Shown: positions 33,772 through 43,556, counted from the stretch's first letter. The stretch is 64,000 nucleotides of DNA from Caulobacter sp. (GCA_028291055.1 JAQGIP010000034.1:1-64000); one strand, 5' to 3'. Made by a program: numbers and translations. Notes: generated by a model not told the origin, from the letters alone.

Positions 33772-35655
33772 TCAAGCGACGATGACGCCTTCGCCGGGCT
33801 GGTCGGCATAAAGCGCCTTCACCAGTTCGGCCCGGCGAGCCAGCGTCGCCCGCTGGTTGATGTAACCCTTATCGGCGATCTCTTCGCCGACGGGCGGCTC
33901 CTCCAGCAGCACGAGACGGGCGACCCGCCGCGACAGCCCACCGGCGATGGCATTGTGGGCCGCCATTGCCGCCTCCAGATGTCGGCGCACGGCTGGCGAG
34001 GCGATCATTTCAGAGAGGCTGGTCCCGACCGGCAGGCCGGCCACAGCCGCCGCTTCAGTCGGACGCGGCCACGCCAGCACGGCCACATAGTCCTTGTCAT
34101 GACCGGCGATCACGCAGTCGGAGATCAGCGGAGCCAAAGCCTCGATCAGGTCGAGCCGAAGATTGCCCACGCTCACCCAGGTGCCTGAGGATAGCTTGAA
34201 GTTCTCGGTGACGCGGCCGTCGAACACCAGGCCCTTGCTGACGTCTTCCGGGTCATAGAGCCGCGCGGCGTCGCCGGTGCAATAGAAGCCCTCGTCGTCA
34301 AAGGCCTTGTTGGTGGCCTCGGCATTGTGGAGGTAGCCGGGCGTCACGGTGTCGCCCTTGGCGCGGATCTCCAGCTTGTCGCCGACAGGCGCCAGCTTCA
34401 GGGTGATGCCCGGGAACGGTAGGCCGATCGGGCCAATGACCTCCAGGGGCCAGGAGACGATGGTCGCGCCTTGAGTCTCCGTGGAGCCGTATTTGGTGAT
34501 GATCGGGATGCGCTTGCCCGTCGAGGCGACGGCCAAGGCCTGCAGGCGGTCGAAAACGTCCTGCGAGAGGCCCGCCGTGGAATAGGACAGGTAGCGAAGG
34601 CGCGAGAAGAAATGGTCGCGCAAGGCCGGGTCGGCCTCCATGGCGGCGGCCAGGTGGGCGAAGAAGATTGGGCTGGATCCGAACTCGCGGGGGCTGATCT
34701 CGCGCAGGTTCCTCAGGCTCTCCGCGAACTGGCCAGGCAGCGGCTTGCCCTCGTCGATGTAGAGCGTAGAGGCGTCGTTGATCACATCTGCGAAGACGAC
34801 ATTAGATGAGCCCACATGGCTCCAGGGCATCCAGTTGAGATAGGCGTCGGCCTGACCGTCGCTGTCGTCCTTGGTGTAGAGGGCGTCGTGTTGGGCAACC
34901 ACGGCCACCATCATCCGCTGAGTCTGGATCACCCCCTTGGGGGCGCCGGTGGAGCCGGAGGTGAAGATGGTCTTGGCATGGGTGTCTAGCTGGATGGCAT
35001 CCTTTGAGACGTCCACGGCTGAGGTGACAAGGGTGGCCAACAACTCGTCGAGAGGCGTCGTCATCAAGCCGGGCGCAGGGGTCAGGGTGATCACTTCTAC
35101 ACCCTCCAGCGGCAGGGACTTCAGGGCGGCCTCGAAGGCCGCGCCGTCCTCCGCATAGATCAGCTTCGGGCGGCAGAGGTCGAAGACGTGCCGTAGCTTG
35201 GCGAAGTCCTTGGCGACCAAGGAATAGGCGGTGGAGATGGGCGCATAGGGCGCGCGGGCGTATTGGGCCGCCAGCATGACAAGGGCGTGTTCGATGGAGG
35301 AGCCGGACAGCACCATCACCGAGGCATCCGGCCCAAGTCCCCGGTCGATGAAGGCCTGGGCCAAGGCGCGGATCTTCGGGACCGCGTCGCCGAAGGTGAT
35401 GCGCCGCCAATCGCCGAAGCCGCCTTCGGCCAGGCGAACGCGCTTGGCGACAAAATCGCGCTCGGGAAACTGCGCGGCCCGGGCTTCGAAGAGGTGAGGA
35501 ATGGAGGCCCAGAGGGGCGGCATGTCGTAGGATTGTTCGATGGTGACCGAACCGTCCTCGCGCCGCTCCACCCGCGCCTTGGGCCGGCGGATCGGCAGTG
35601 GCCGGTACTCGTGGGTGGGGGCGGCGGCGGTCATGGGAGTGGCTGTCGCGATCAT
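33772..35655 (-). CDS. Feruloyl-CoA-synthase-family AMP-forming ligase
   Basis: This 627-aa adenylate-forming ligase belongs to the long-form feruloyl-CoA synthase type. It has an N-terminal extension (RPLPIRRPKARVERREDGS), an intact ATP loop IFTSGSTGAPKGV, YGSTETQG, YCTGDAARLYD and a C-terminal Lys region (GEEIADKGYINQRATL). Members activate hydroxycinnamates or related aryl and long acids; the substrate cannot be assigned. It lies 65 bases downstream of a TonB receptor on the same strand. No clear ribosome site precedes ATG 35655, so the internal ATG at 35634 is a possible alternative. Confidence 0.82.
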   Translation of the reverse strand: MIATATPMTAAAPTHEYRPLPIRRPKARVERREDGSVTIEQSYDMPPLWASIPHLFEARAAQFPERDFVAKRVRLAEGGFGDWRRITFGDAVPKIRALAQAFIDRGLGPDASVMVLSGSSIEHALVMLAAQYARAPYAPISTAYSLVAKDFAKLRHVFDLCRPKLIYAEDGAAFEAALKSLPLEGVEVITLTPAPGLMTTPLDELLATLVTSAVDVSKDAIQLDTHAKTIFTSGSTGAPKGVIQTQRMMVAVVAQHDALYTKDDSDGQADAYLNWMPWSHVGSSNVVFADVINDASTLYIDEGKPLPGQFAESLRNLREISPREFGSSPIFFAHLAAAMEADPALRDHFFSRLRYLSYSTAGLSQDVFDRLQALAVASTGKRIPIITKYGSTETQGATIVSWPLEVIGPIGLPFPGITLKLAPVGDKLEIRAKGDTVTPGYLHNAEATNKAFDDEGFYCTGDAARLYDPEDVSKGLVFDGRVTENFKLSSGTWVSVGNLRLDLIEALAPLISDCVIAGHDKDYVAVLAWPRPTEAAAVAGLPVGTSLSEMIASPAVRRHLEAAMAAHNAIAGGLSRRVARLVLLEEPPVGEEIADKGYINQRATLARRAELVKALYADQPGEGVIVA

Positions 35656-35720
35656 TCAAACTGGGTCAGGAAAGAGTGGCCGCGACAAGGGTCCTGCCGC
35701 GGCCAGTCGGAGGAAACGGC

Positions 35721-37958
35721 TTACCAGCGGTATTTGACTTCGAGCCCGTAGGTCCGGGGCCGCGCCAGCACTTGGCTGTCGGCGGTCGGCGAGGTCAGGA
35801 GGGTCAGGCTGTATTCGGTGTCGAGGAGGTTATCGCCCCACAGGGCCACGCTGAACTGATCGCCCGGCAGACGCCATTCCACCTGGGCATTGACCAGGGT
35901 GTGAGCCTTCTCCTCCAGGCGGTTGGCCACGTCCCAGTAGGACTTGCCCTGGTAGTAGATGTTCCCGCTGAAGATGAAGTCGCCCTGCTCGGTGGGGACG
36001 GTGTAGTCGCCGCCCAGGTTGGCGGTCAGGAAAGGCGTACGCACGATCTTCTTGCCGTTGGCGTTGCAGAAGGCGGCGCGGTTGCCACCGGGTTGCACGC
36101 CAGCGTAGGTCTGGCAGGCCTGCTCGGGCGTGGCCGGATTGAAGACAGGGTCGCCGAGGCTGATCGGGTAGTAGACCTGCGCGGCGGGGAAGTTGTTGTA
36201 GGTCCCCTTCAGGCCGGCCAAGCCGAAGCGCAGGTTCATGCGATCGATGGGCCGGTAGTAGACCTCCAGCTCGAAGCCCGAGATTTTCGCGCCGCCGGCG
36301 TTCTGTAGGCCCGACGACAGTGTGATCGGATCGCGGGTGTTGCTCTGCAGATCCTTGTAGTCGGTATAGTAGGCCGAGACGTTCAGCCGGACCTGTGAAC
36401 TTAAGTCGGACTTCATGCCCAGCTCGTACTGGGTGACGGTCTCGGGGTTGACCGGGGCGGTGGCCGCGACGGTGGTGGCGCTGGCGTTGAAGATGCCGCT
36501 TTTGAACGCCTGTCCGCCCTTGAAATAGAAGTTGTAGTTGTGGCTGGGCTGATACTGGATGACCAGGTTCGGCGTGAACTGGCTGAAGGTGGCGCTTCGC
36601 GCCGGCAGGGCAACCGGAACGACGCCGACCTCGGTGTTAAAATCCTTGCTTTCGGTCGTATAGCGCCCGCCCACCGTAGCAGACCACTGGTCGTTGAACC
36701 GGTAGGTCCCCTGGGCGTACGCCGCGTAGCTGTTGGTAACGATACGCGGATGCGTGCGGGTCTCGACCTGGGCGCCGACCACGCCGCCTAGGGAAACCGA
36801 GCGGGAGAAGGTTTGGCTGTAGGGCTCCATGCCGGAGACATCGTGGTAGTAGACCGCGCCGATGACCCAGCTGAACTGGCCGTCGCCCTTCGAGACGGCG
36901 TAAATCTCGTTGTACTGGTTCCGGGAGACCTGCCGGTAAGTCAGGGTGGCGATCTCTTGCGGTGTGCCGTCACTGTCAGCCTTGATACGCAGGGCATTGT
37001 CTTGCAGCCCCGACAACATGGTCAGGTCCATGTTGTCCAGGTGGAAGACGACTGTTCCCGACAGCGTGTACTGAGCCAGCTTGTTGTAGGGATGGTAGCT
37101 CAGGGCAGAGGTGTAGGCCGTCGTTGCAATGGTGTTTCCGGGTACGCGGCGCCCGGTGGTGTCGCCATTGTAGGGGCGGTAGGCCTCGCCGGTGGAATCG
37201 ACGTTGTTGGTGTAGCCGGCGGCCAGCTTCACATCGATGTTCTCACCCGGATGGAAGACCAGCTTGGCCCGGATCGAGACGTCGTTCATGGCGCCGTAGG
37301 TGTCGCCCCGCACATTGTCGCGGATGTAGCCATCGTCACGGCGGGCGACGATGGCGATGTCGCCGGCGAGCTTATCCGTGCCGCCCGAGACATAGCCCTT
37401 GCCGATCCATTCGTTATAGCGACCGTAGCTGAGCGAGAAGGCGCCGTGCGGGTCGGCGGTCGGTTCCTTGGTGATGATGTTGATGGCGCCGCCAGTTGCG
37501 TTGCGGCCGAACAGGGCGCCTTGCGGACCCTTCAGGACTTCGATGCGCTCGATGTTGTTGAACTGCAGATCGGCGCCGGCGATGAATGACTGGTAGGCGC
37601 CGTCGACGTAGATCGGCACCACGCTCTCATCGCCCGCGCCGACGCCGCGCACGCCGATGCCGCGAATGGTGGGCTGGGGGGAGAACACCGACTGGGTGAA
37701 GTTGAGGCCGGGGGTCACCTGCGACAGTTGCTTGGAGCCGTCGATGCCCATGCGTTCGAGCTGGTCGGCCTTGAAGGCGGAGACGGCGGCGGGAACGTCC
37801 TGCAGGCGCTCCTCGCGCTTCTGGGCGGTGACAATGACTTCCTCGACGGCCGTGCCTTGATCGTCGGCCGGGGCGTCAGCCGCGAAGGCCAAACCCGGCG
37901 CGCCCAGTAGGGCGGCGGCGGAAACGAGCAGAATGGTGCGGTAAGCCCGGTGGGCCAT
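35721..37958 (-). CDS. TonB-dependent outer-membrane receptor
   Basis: This 745-aa receptor has a signal peptide (MAHRAYRTILLVSAAALLG, ending at AFA), a TonB box region (VEEVIVTAQKREERLQ), a plug with LFGRNATGGAINI, and a barrel ending in the aromatic residue Trp (KYRW). The start at 37958 follows GGGGAGGAC. It is followed by the feruloyl-CoA-synthase-like ligase, and a divergent LysR gene starts 168 bases away. It probably imports the acid that the ligase activates. Confidence 0.92.
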   Translation of the reverse strand: MAHRAYRTILLVSAAALLGAPGLAFAADAPADDQGTAVEEVIVTAQKREERLQDVPAAVSAFKADQLERMGIDGSKQLSQVTPGLNFTQSVFSPQPTIRGIGVRGVGAGDESVVPIYVDGAYQSFIAGADLQFNNIERIEVLKGPQGALFGRNATGGAINIITKEPTADPHGAFSLSYGRYNEWIGKGYVSGGTDKLAGDIAIVARRDDGYIRDNVRGDTYGAMNDVSIRAKLVFHPGENIDVKLAAGYTNNVDSTGEAYRPYNGDTTGRRVPGNTIATTAYTSALSYHPYNKLAQYTLSGTVVFHLDNMDLTMLSGLQDNALRIKADSDGTPQEIATLTYRQVSRNQYNEIYAVSKGDGQFSWVIGAVYYHDVSGMEPYSQTFSRSVSLGGVVGAQVETRTHPRIVTNSYAAYAQGTYRFNDQWSATVGGRYTTESKDFNTEVGVVPVALPARSATFSQFTPNLVIQYQPSHNYNFYFKGGQAFKSGIFNASATTVAATAPVNPETVTQYELGMKSDLSSQVRLNVSAYYTDYKDLQSNTRDPITLSSGLQNAGGAKISGFELEVYYRPIDRMNLRFGLAGLKGTYNNFPAAQVYYPISLGDPVFNPATPEQACQTYAGVQPGGNRAAFCNANGKKIVRTPFLTANLGGDYTVPTEQGDFIFSGNIYYQGKSYWDVANRLEEKAHTLVNAQVEWRLPGDQFSVALWGDNLLDTEYSLTLLTSPTADSQVLARPRTYGLEVKYRW

Positions 37959-38085
37959 TTGGTAGTCCTCCCCAGTTCGCCGGCGGGCTCTTATGGCCCC
38001 CGTTGTGCGCCGGGGATGTCTCCCAGACGATGGGTGACGGTCCCTTACCTTGCTGGCCCAGGCCAATTCGTATACCCATGGGAAC

Positions 38086-38127
38086 TATCGGATATACCGA
38101 TAGATGGATGCTGGTAGGAATTTCCTA
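38086..38127. promoter_or_regulatory. Two palindromes in the TonB/LysR divergent promoter
   Basis: TATCGG-ATATA-CCGATA at 38086-38102 is a 17-base dyad with 6-base arms. TAGGAA-T-TTCCTA at 38115-38127 is a 13-base dyad that ends at the A of the LysR start codon. They are the likely operator and autoregulation sites of the LysR protein in the 168-base divergent gap. Confidence 0.5.
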
Positions 38128-39068
38128 TGGCCACCCACACTTTCGACGTGCGCCTGGCGCTCTGCTTCGCGGCGGTAGCGCAGGAGCGTTCGTTCACGGG
38201 CGCCGCCAGGCGGCTGGGCGTCGCGCAGCCGTGGGTTTCAGAACAGCTGCGCAAGCTGGAGGACCAACTGGGTTACCGGCTCTTGGATCGCACCTCCCGC
38301 AAGGTCGAACTCACCCCCGAGGGCGCCGCCTTCCTGCCATATGCGCTGGGGATCGAGCGGGCCAACGACACCGCGCAGCTGTTCGCCGCCGAGACCCGCA
38401 AGCGCGCCGATCAGGTGTTGAAGATCGGCGCGGTCGACTTCTCCGCCGGGCTGAACGAGCGGCTGACGGTGGTGGAGAGCTTCGTCGCCCGCCATCCCGA
38501 GGTGGACGCCCAGATCCATGGCGGCGTGGCCACCGATGTCCTGGCGCGGCTGAAACGCGGTGACGTGGATGTCGCCTTCCTGCACCGGCGGGGGGCCGGC
38601 GCCCCGGCGGAGGGTCTGGAGTCCGTCTCCATCAGCCACCGCTACGCCCACATCCTGGCTCCGCCCGACGACCCTCTGGCTGCGTATGAGGTGGCGCCCC
38701 TTTCAGCCCTCAGAGGGCGAACCATCGCCGTATCACCCGGCCGCTCGGACCCCGTCGCCCTGGCCCTGACTTTCGCTCCGCTGGAGGGTCTGGACGTCAC
38801 CTTCGTCGCCGCACCGGAGCCCGACCGGAACGCCATCGAACGCTTCGCCAAGGTGCGGCGGCTGGTCTGCTTCCACTGGGAGCCCAACCTGCTGAGCCGC
38901 CGTGAGATGGACGGCTTCATCTGCGTGCCCATCGAGGACGCGCCCCTGGTCACGGAGTTGACCGTGGTGCGCCGCGCCCAGCGCGAGCGCGGCGTAATCG
39001 AGTGGTTTTGGGCGGTGGCCCAGGAGCAGGGCGCGCGACTTGGCGAGCGGCTGACCGAACCCGCTTAG
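38127..39068 (+). CDS. LysR-family transcriptional regulator
   Basis: This 313-aa regulator has the winged helix-turn-helix FTGAARRLGVAQPWVSEQL, LEDQLGYRLLDRTSRKVEL, and a substrate-binding-like C-terminal domain. It is divergent from the TonB receptor/ligase pair and likely controls them. The stop codon overlaps the stop of the convergent MFS gene (39065-39068). A 13-base palindrome touches its start codon, which would allow direct repression of its own translation or transcription. Confidence 0.88.
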   Translation: MATHTFDVRLALCFAAVAQERSFTGAARRLGVAQPWVSEQLRKLEDQLGYRLLDRTSRKVELTPEGAAFLPYALGIERANDTAQLFAAETRKRADQVLKIGAVDFSAGLNERLTVVESFVARHPEVDAQIHGGVATDVLARLKRGDVDVAFLHRRGAGAPAEGLESVSISHRYAHILAPPDDPLAAYEVAPLSALRGRTIAVSPGRSDPVALALTFAPLEGLDVTFVAAPEPDRNAIERFAKVRRLVCFHWEPNLLSRREMDGFICVPIEDAPLVTELTVVRRAQRERGVIEWFWAVAQEQGARLGERLTEPA

Positions 39069-40402
39069 TCGGCGGCTTTGCGCATCTCGCGGGCGATAAA
39101 CCAGTGGGCGATCAGAGCCACCGGGGCGGCGCAGGCGGCGACCGTGGCCATGGCCATGTTGAGGTGTTCCTTGCCGAACACATGGTCGCTCAGCCAGCCG
39201 GCTCCGGTAGGCCCGACAAGGGCGCCGATAACGGTGATCACAGCCAGGAACAGCCCTGACACCAGCCCCCGCTCACGCCCGCTCGCGAAGATTTGCAGGG
39301 CTGCGGCGGCGTACCCGACGAAGGGGTAGGTGAAGAGATAGAACACGGCGGTGAGCCCCAGGAAGACCCAGGAGTTGCCGCTGATCAGCGCGACGATGAC
39401 CGCTGGCGCCGAGATGGCCAAGCCCACCATGTGATACTTGATGTGAGCGTCCTTGACGCCCCGGGCATAGAGCCAGTCGACCACCGAGGCGCCGAACAAC
39501 TGGCCGATGCCGCCGGCCAAGAAGATGACCAGGCCGAACTTGAGACCGACCTCCGCCTTGTTCATGTGGAAGAGGCGGACCATCATTTCCGGGGTCCAGA
39601 CGGTCATCATCGTGCAGATGATATTGGTCAGGCCGAAGGCGACCGGCAGGCCGAAGGCTAGAGCCGGACGGCTGCGGAAGAAGGAGATGGCCGGGACCTC
39701 GGCGACGGTTTCCGCTGTCTTCGGCGCCAGGTGGGCGCGAGCCTTTTCGCGGACCGTGAAGACCAGGGGCGCCAGCAGCACGGACGGCAAGCCGACCACC
39801 AGGAACACTACCTGCCAGGGCTTCATCAGGCCTAGGACCGGCAGGTCGATGGGCGGGCCCTTGGTGACCAGATGGACCACCGCGCCGCCAACCGCCAGGG
39901 CAATGCCGGCGCCCAGAACGGCGCCCATGGTGAAGACCGAAATGGCCATGGCCAAGCGCTGCTTCGGGAAGTTCTCGCTGATCATGGAATGGGCCGCAGG
40001 GGTCAGCACCGACTCTCCGACGCCAACGCCCATGCGCCCGAAAAAGAGAGCCGGGAAGCTGCCGGCAAGACCGCAGGCGCAGGTCGCCAGGCCCCAGACC
40101 ACCAGACCGCCCGCCGTCAGCCAGCGGCGCGAGAAGCGATCGACCAGGGCGCCCATGGGCAGGCCGCAGAAGGCGTAGAAAAGGGCGAAGACCGGGCCCA
40201 GCAGCAGGCCCATTTTGAAGTCGTCGATCTTCAGATCGGCCTTGATCGGGCCGACCATCATGCTGATCACGGTGCGGTCGATGTGAGAAAAGATATAGAA
40301 CAGCAGGTAGACGGCGACCGTGTACCAGCCGGCGCGCAAAGCCCGCGCGGCCCCGGTCGGCGGCAGGCCTTCAACAGCTTCGTCGAGCGTCACGGTCTGC
40401 AT
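39065..40402 (-). CDS. MFS transporter (sugar-phosphate/anion cation symporter-like)
   Basis: This 445-aa inner-membrane carrier has about 12 predicted hydrophobic segments. The family signature is visible in DRTVISMMVGPIKADL and the loop 2-3 motif GALVDRFSRRWL. Related carriers move aromatic acids, hexuronates and other organic anions. Its leader carries one copy of the CTAG-centred element (40485-40499), about 83 bases before the start, which places it in the module-2 regulon. A second, similar MFS gene is at 42149-43498. Confidence 0.88.
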   Translation of the reverse strand: MQTVTLDEAVEGLPPTGAARALRAGWYTVAVYLLFYIFSHIDRTVISMMVGPIKADLKIDDFKMGLLLGPVFALFYAFCGLPMGALVDRFSRRWLTAGGLVVWGLATCACGLAGSFPALFFGRMGVGVGESVLTPAAHSMISENFPKQRLAMAISVFTMGAVLGAGIALAVGGAVVHLVTKGPPIDLPVLGLMKPWQVVFLVVGLPSVLLAPLVFTVREKARAHLAPKTAETVAEVPAISFFRSRPALAFGLPVAFGLTNIICTMMTVWTPEMMVRLFHMNKAEVGLKFGLVIFLAGGIGQLFGASVVDWLYARGVKDAHIKYHMVGLAISAPAVIVALISGNSWVFLGLTAVFYLFTYPFVGYAAAALQIFASGRERGLVSGLFLAVITVIGALVGPTGAGWLSDHVFGKEHLNMAMATVAACAAPVALIAHWFIAREMRKAAD

Positions 40403-40484
40403 GCTGTTCTCCCTGATCGCGGCGGTGTGGGCCCGCCTGCGATGGCGCGCAAGATCGGCGCGTCAACGGCCAATTGTCAATCTC

Positions 40485-40499
40485 TTGTCTACCTAGGTG
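40485..40499 (+). promoter_or_regulatory. CTAG element copy 1 (TTGTCTACCTAGGTG)
   Basis: This copy matches 12 of 15 bases of TTATATAACTAGGTG. The centre ACCTAGGT is a perfect palindrome. It lies just upstream of the MFS gene (start 40402) and directly after the stop of the next gene. Confidence 0.6.
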
Positions 40500-40505
40500 A
40501 GACTT

Positions 40506-41360
40506 CTAGTCGCCAGTGAAGGCAGGCGGTCGCTTGCCCTTGAAGGCGTTGAGGCCTTCGATGAAGTCGTCACTGGCGAGGGCCTGAAGCACCTCGGCGC
40601 GGGCGGCGTCGACGCTTTCGCGGAAGCTTTGCGAGCGGGCGAGGCGCAACTGGCGCTTGATGATGCGAGCCGAGCGGGGTGAGACTTCCTCGGCCAGTTC
40701 ACGTGCGTAGGCCAGGGCGTGCTCGAGGAGCAGTTCCGGCTCCAGGATGGCGTTGACGAGACCGATGCGGCCGGCTTCCTCCGCACCGACCTTGCGGCCG
40801 GAGAGCAGAATGTCGGCGGCCGCCCCCTCTCCCACCAGGCGGGGGAGGGTGTAGGCAAGGCCCGTCTCGGCCACCAAGCCACGGCGGGAGAAGCTGGCCG
40901 CGAAGAGGGCCGTGCTTGCGGCGAAGCGGATATCGCAGGCGGTGGCGAGCACGAGGCCCAGGCCGGCGCAGGCGCCGTTGACGGCGGCGATCACCGGTTG
41001 CGGACAGGCCATGGGCGACAGGTAGCGGGCGCGGATCTCCACGGGAGCATCGGTGAAGACGTCATAGATCGGGTCCGACTGTCCGGGCAGCGGTGCATTG
41101 AGGGCCGCGCCCTTGGTCTCGGCCAGTTCGTCGAGGCGCTCCAGGTCGGCGCCGGCGCAGAAGGCGCGACCCGCACCGGTGAGCACGATGGCGCGCACGG
41201 CCGGATCAGGCCCCACCCGCGTGATGATCGCGTCATACTGCGCGCCCATCTCCCGGCCGATGGCGTTCAGGCGATCCGGGCGGTTCAGGGTGATGACCGC
41301 GACGCCCTGGCACACCTCGAAGGAAACGAATTCAGCCAAAACGTCCTCAAGAATTGTCAC
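40506..41360 (-). CDS. Enoyl-CoA hydratase/isomerase family protein (isomerase-like)
   Basis: This 284-aa crotonase-fold protein has FCAGADLERL and GACAGLGLVLATACD as oxyanion segments. The hydratase Glu positions are changed to Val and Ser (GLVLA, FAASFSRRG). Instead, an acidic residue occurs in SRRGLVAETGLAYTLPRLVG, where delta3-delta2 isomerases carry their acid, so isomerase activity is more likely than hydration. The start is a GTG. It is divergent from the TetR gene with a CTAG-type element between them. Confidence 0.8.
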   Translation of the reverse strand: MTILEDVLAEFVSFEVCQGVAVITLNRPDRLNAIGREMGAQYDAIITRVGPDPAVRAIVLTGAGRAFCAGADLERLDELAETKGAALNAPLPGQSDPIYDVFTDAPVEIRARYLSPMACPQPVIAAVNGACAGLGLVLATACDIRFAASTALFAASFSRRGLVAETGLAYTLPRLVGEGAAADILLSGRKVGAEEAGRIGLVNAILEPELLLEHALAYARELAEEVSPRSARIIKRQLRLARSQSFRESVDAARAEVLQALASDDFIEGLNAFKGKRPPAFTGD

Positions 41361-41366
41361 AGCAAC

Positions 41367-41381
41367 ATCTACAACTTGGTT
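41367..41381 (+). promoter_or_regulatory. CTAG element copy 2, most divergent copy
   Basis: ATCTACAACTTGGTT matches 10 of 15 positions of the best form and is followed by AGAT, making ATCTA...TAGAT arms over 41367-41385. It lies between the divergent crotonase and TetR genes, where an autoregulatory site would be expected. Confidence 0.5.
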
Positions 41382-41498
41382 AGATATCTGATCTTTGTCA
41401 AAAGTGGCCGGCGGGCGCAGATGCCGGCTTCCGAAATCCGCCCGGCGGGCCTAGGCTAACCTCATGACGGCGCTCGCGATTTCCACGGCCGACAACTG

Positions 41499-42152
41499 AT
41501 GGACGGAGCCGCCCTGCCCGCCCATCGCGAGACCCTGCGCGACGTGCAGAAGCGGCGCACCCGGCGCAAGCTGTTGGCCGCCGGCAAGAGCCATTTCGCC
41601 CATGGCGGCTACATGACCTGCAAGGTGGAAGAGATCGCCGCCGCGGCCGGCGTGAGCCGCGCGGCCTTCTATCTGCACTACAAGAGCAAGGCCGCCCTGC
41701 TGGCCGATCTTCTGATCGACGAGCTGAAATGGCAGCGGCGGCGCTATCGGGCCTTGAAAGCCGAAACGCGGCCGACAGAAGCCCAGCTGATCGCCTGGAT
41801 CGAGAGCTTCGCCCAGGCCTTCGAGGTGGGTCGTGATTCCCTGAGCCTCTTCCTGTTCGCCGCCTCCATCGACCACGAGCTGCAAGCAATCACCTACAGA
41901 AACCGCCAGCAGTTCGTGCTGCTGCTGAGCCGCCAGGTGCCGGCCTTCAGCGTGCTGAACCGCGACGGCAGTATCGACGAGGCGCGCAACGCGGCCCTGC
42001 ACATGCTGCTGTTCGAGCTGGAGCAGGTCTGCCAGCAGGTGGCTCTTGGCTTCTGGCGCACCGATCCGCAGATCGCCTTCCGCACCCTGGCCGGACGTTT
42101 CCTGGCCTTCTGCAAGCCGGTGCGGAAATCGCGCCGAAAGGGTGTGGCCTAG
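41499..42152 (+). CDS. TetR-family regulator, candidate master regulator of module 2
   Basis: This 217-aa regulator has an N-terminal helix-turn-helix with EIAAAAGVSRAAFYLHYKSK near residues 47-66 and an alpha-helical ligand domain. It is divergent from the crotonase at 41360. Its promoter holds one copy of a CTAG-centred element that recurs at five other promoter regions in module 2, so this protein is the simplest candidate to bind them. An acyl-CoA intermediate would be a likely effector. Its stop overlaps that of the convergent MFS gene. Confidence 0.87.
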   Translation: MDGAALPAHRETLRDVQKRRTRRKLLAAGKSHFAHGGYMTCKVEEIAAAAGVSRAAFYLHYKSKAALLADLLIDELKWQRRRYRALKAETRPTEAQLIAWIESFAQAFEVGRDSLSLFLFAASIDHELQAITYRNRQQFVLLLSRQVPAFSVLNRDGSIDEARNAALHMLLFELEQVCQQVALGFWRTDPQIAFRTLAGRFLAFCKPVRKSRRKGVA

Positions 42153-43498
42153 GCCCCTTCCCCCGCCAGCTCGACGGCCCGGCGCATGGGTTTGAGGCCC
42201 AGCCAGAAGGCGATCAGTGCGATGGGGGAGAAGGTCAGGAAGGTCAGGCTCAGGGCCAGGCCGATGCGCTTTTCGTCGTGCAGCACATAGTCTGTGATGA
42301 AGCCGACCGTGGAGGGGCCGAGGGTCATGGCCAACAGGCCCGCGATCATCAGATAGAGGGCGGAGACCCGGCCGCGCAGGGGCGCGGGGGTGACCAGCTG
42401 AATGGCGGAAGCGCCAATGGCGGCCATGTTCATGGCTACCGCACCGATGGCGATGAGGGCGAAGAACAGCAGCGGAGACGGGGCGACAAAGGCTAAGCCG
42501 GCGGAGACGGCGAGGGCCGCGGTCGCCCACAGGTAGAAGCGGAAATGGGCGTCGGTGACGCCACGCCGCTGCAGCATGTCGACCATGCGGCCGCTGAACA
42601 GGAAGCTGATCGAGCCGGTGACGACGCTGAACCCGGCCAGGATCAGGCCGACCTTGGGAATGGGCCAGCCGAAGGTGCGGTTGAGGAAGGTCGGGGTCCA
42701 GGCGAGGTTGGCATAGGCCATGGCCATGACGCTGGCGAAACCGATGACGTGACAGGCGAAATAGCCCCGGCGAGTGGCGATGAAGGCGAAGAGGTCGCGC
42801 CAGCTTCCGCCGTCGCCGGCCTTGCCCGCGCCCCGCGCCGGTTCGGGAATGATGAAGACGAGGAAGGCGATCGGAATACCGGGAAGACCGGTGGCCAGGA
42901 AGGCGGCCTGCCAGACGCTCAAATGGCCGAGCAGTGGCACGGTTACCCCGTGCGCCGCCCATAGCACGACCAGGGCGCCCATGCCGAGGGAGGCGCCGGA
43001 GCCGATCAGGGCGCCGATGGAATAGACGGAGAGGGCGAAGGTGAGCCGCTTCCTGGGGAAGAGGTCGCTGAGTATGGAATAGGCGGCCGGCGCGAGGGCC
43101 GCCTCGCCCATGCCGACCAGGAAGCGGGCGGCGAGGAGTTGGGGGAAGGTCTGGGCGAGGCCGCAGGCGCTGGCCGCCAGGGCCCAAATGATGACGCCAC
43201 CGAATATCACCCAGCGACGTGGAAGGCGGTCGGCGGCGAAGCCCAGAGGCAGGCCGCAGATCGAATAGAGGAGGGCGAAGGAGAAGCCCTGCAGCAGGCT
43301 GATCTGGAAGTCGTTGATGCCGAGGTCATGCTTGATCGGCTTGACCAGCAGGGCAATCACCTGCCGATCGATGAAGGCCAGCCCATAGAGAATGAGCAGC
43401 ACTCCGACCGCCGCCCAGGCGGGCCCAGGACCAGGCCGGCCCGCCCACTCATCGGCGGCGGGCGCCGTGCCCGCCCATTCACTGCCTCGCCGAGCCAT
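42149..43498 (-). CDS. MFS transporter
   Basis: This 449-aa inner-membrane carrier is a paralogue of the MFS protein at 39065-40402. It shares DRQVIALLVKPIKHDL and GFAADRLPRRW with it and has about 12 hydrophobic segments. The first ~25 residues are a Gly/Ala/Pro-rich cytoplasmic tail. It lies 58 bases downstream of a TonB receptor on the same strand, so the two probably act together in outer- and inner-membrane transport. It overlaps the end of the TetR gene by 4 bases. Confidence 0.87.
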   Translation of the reverse strand: MARRGSEWAGTAPAADEWAGRPGPGPAWAAVGVLLILYGLAFIDRQVIALLVKPIKHDLGINDFQISLLQGFSFALLYSICGLPLGFAADRLPRRWVIFGGVIIWALAASACGLAQTFPQLLAARFLVGMGEAALAPAAYSILSDLFPRKRLTFALSVYSIGALIGSGASLGMGALVVLWAAHGVTVPLLGHLSVWQAAFLATGLPGIPIAFLVFIIPEPARGAGKAGDGGSWRDLFAFIATRRGYFACHVIGFASVMAMAYANLAWTPTFLNRTFGWPIPKVGLILAGFSVVTGSISFLFSGRMVDMLQRRGVTDAHFRFYLWATAALAVSAGLAFVAPSPLLFFALIAIGAVAMNMAAIGASAIQLVTPAPLRGRVSALYLMIAGLLAMTLGPSTVGFITDYVLHDEKRIGLALSLTFLTFSPIALIAFWLGLKPMRRAVELAGEGA

Positions 43499-43556
43499 TT
43501 TGGAAACTCCGTCGGGCGCGGCAGTAAGGCCGCGCCCGCACTTGTCAGAAGACAGA

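Noticed and set aside
41451-43187. A 578-codon minus-strand frame over the TetR and MFS genes
   Set aside because: It is out of frame with the MFS gene and antisense to the TetR gene; the sequence is Arg/Pro-rich without motifs.
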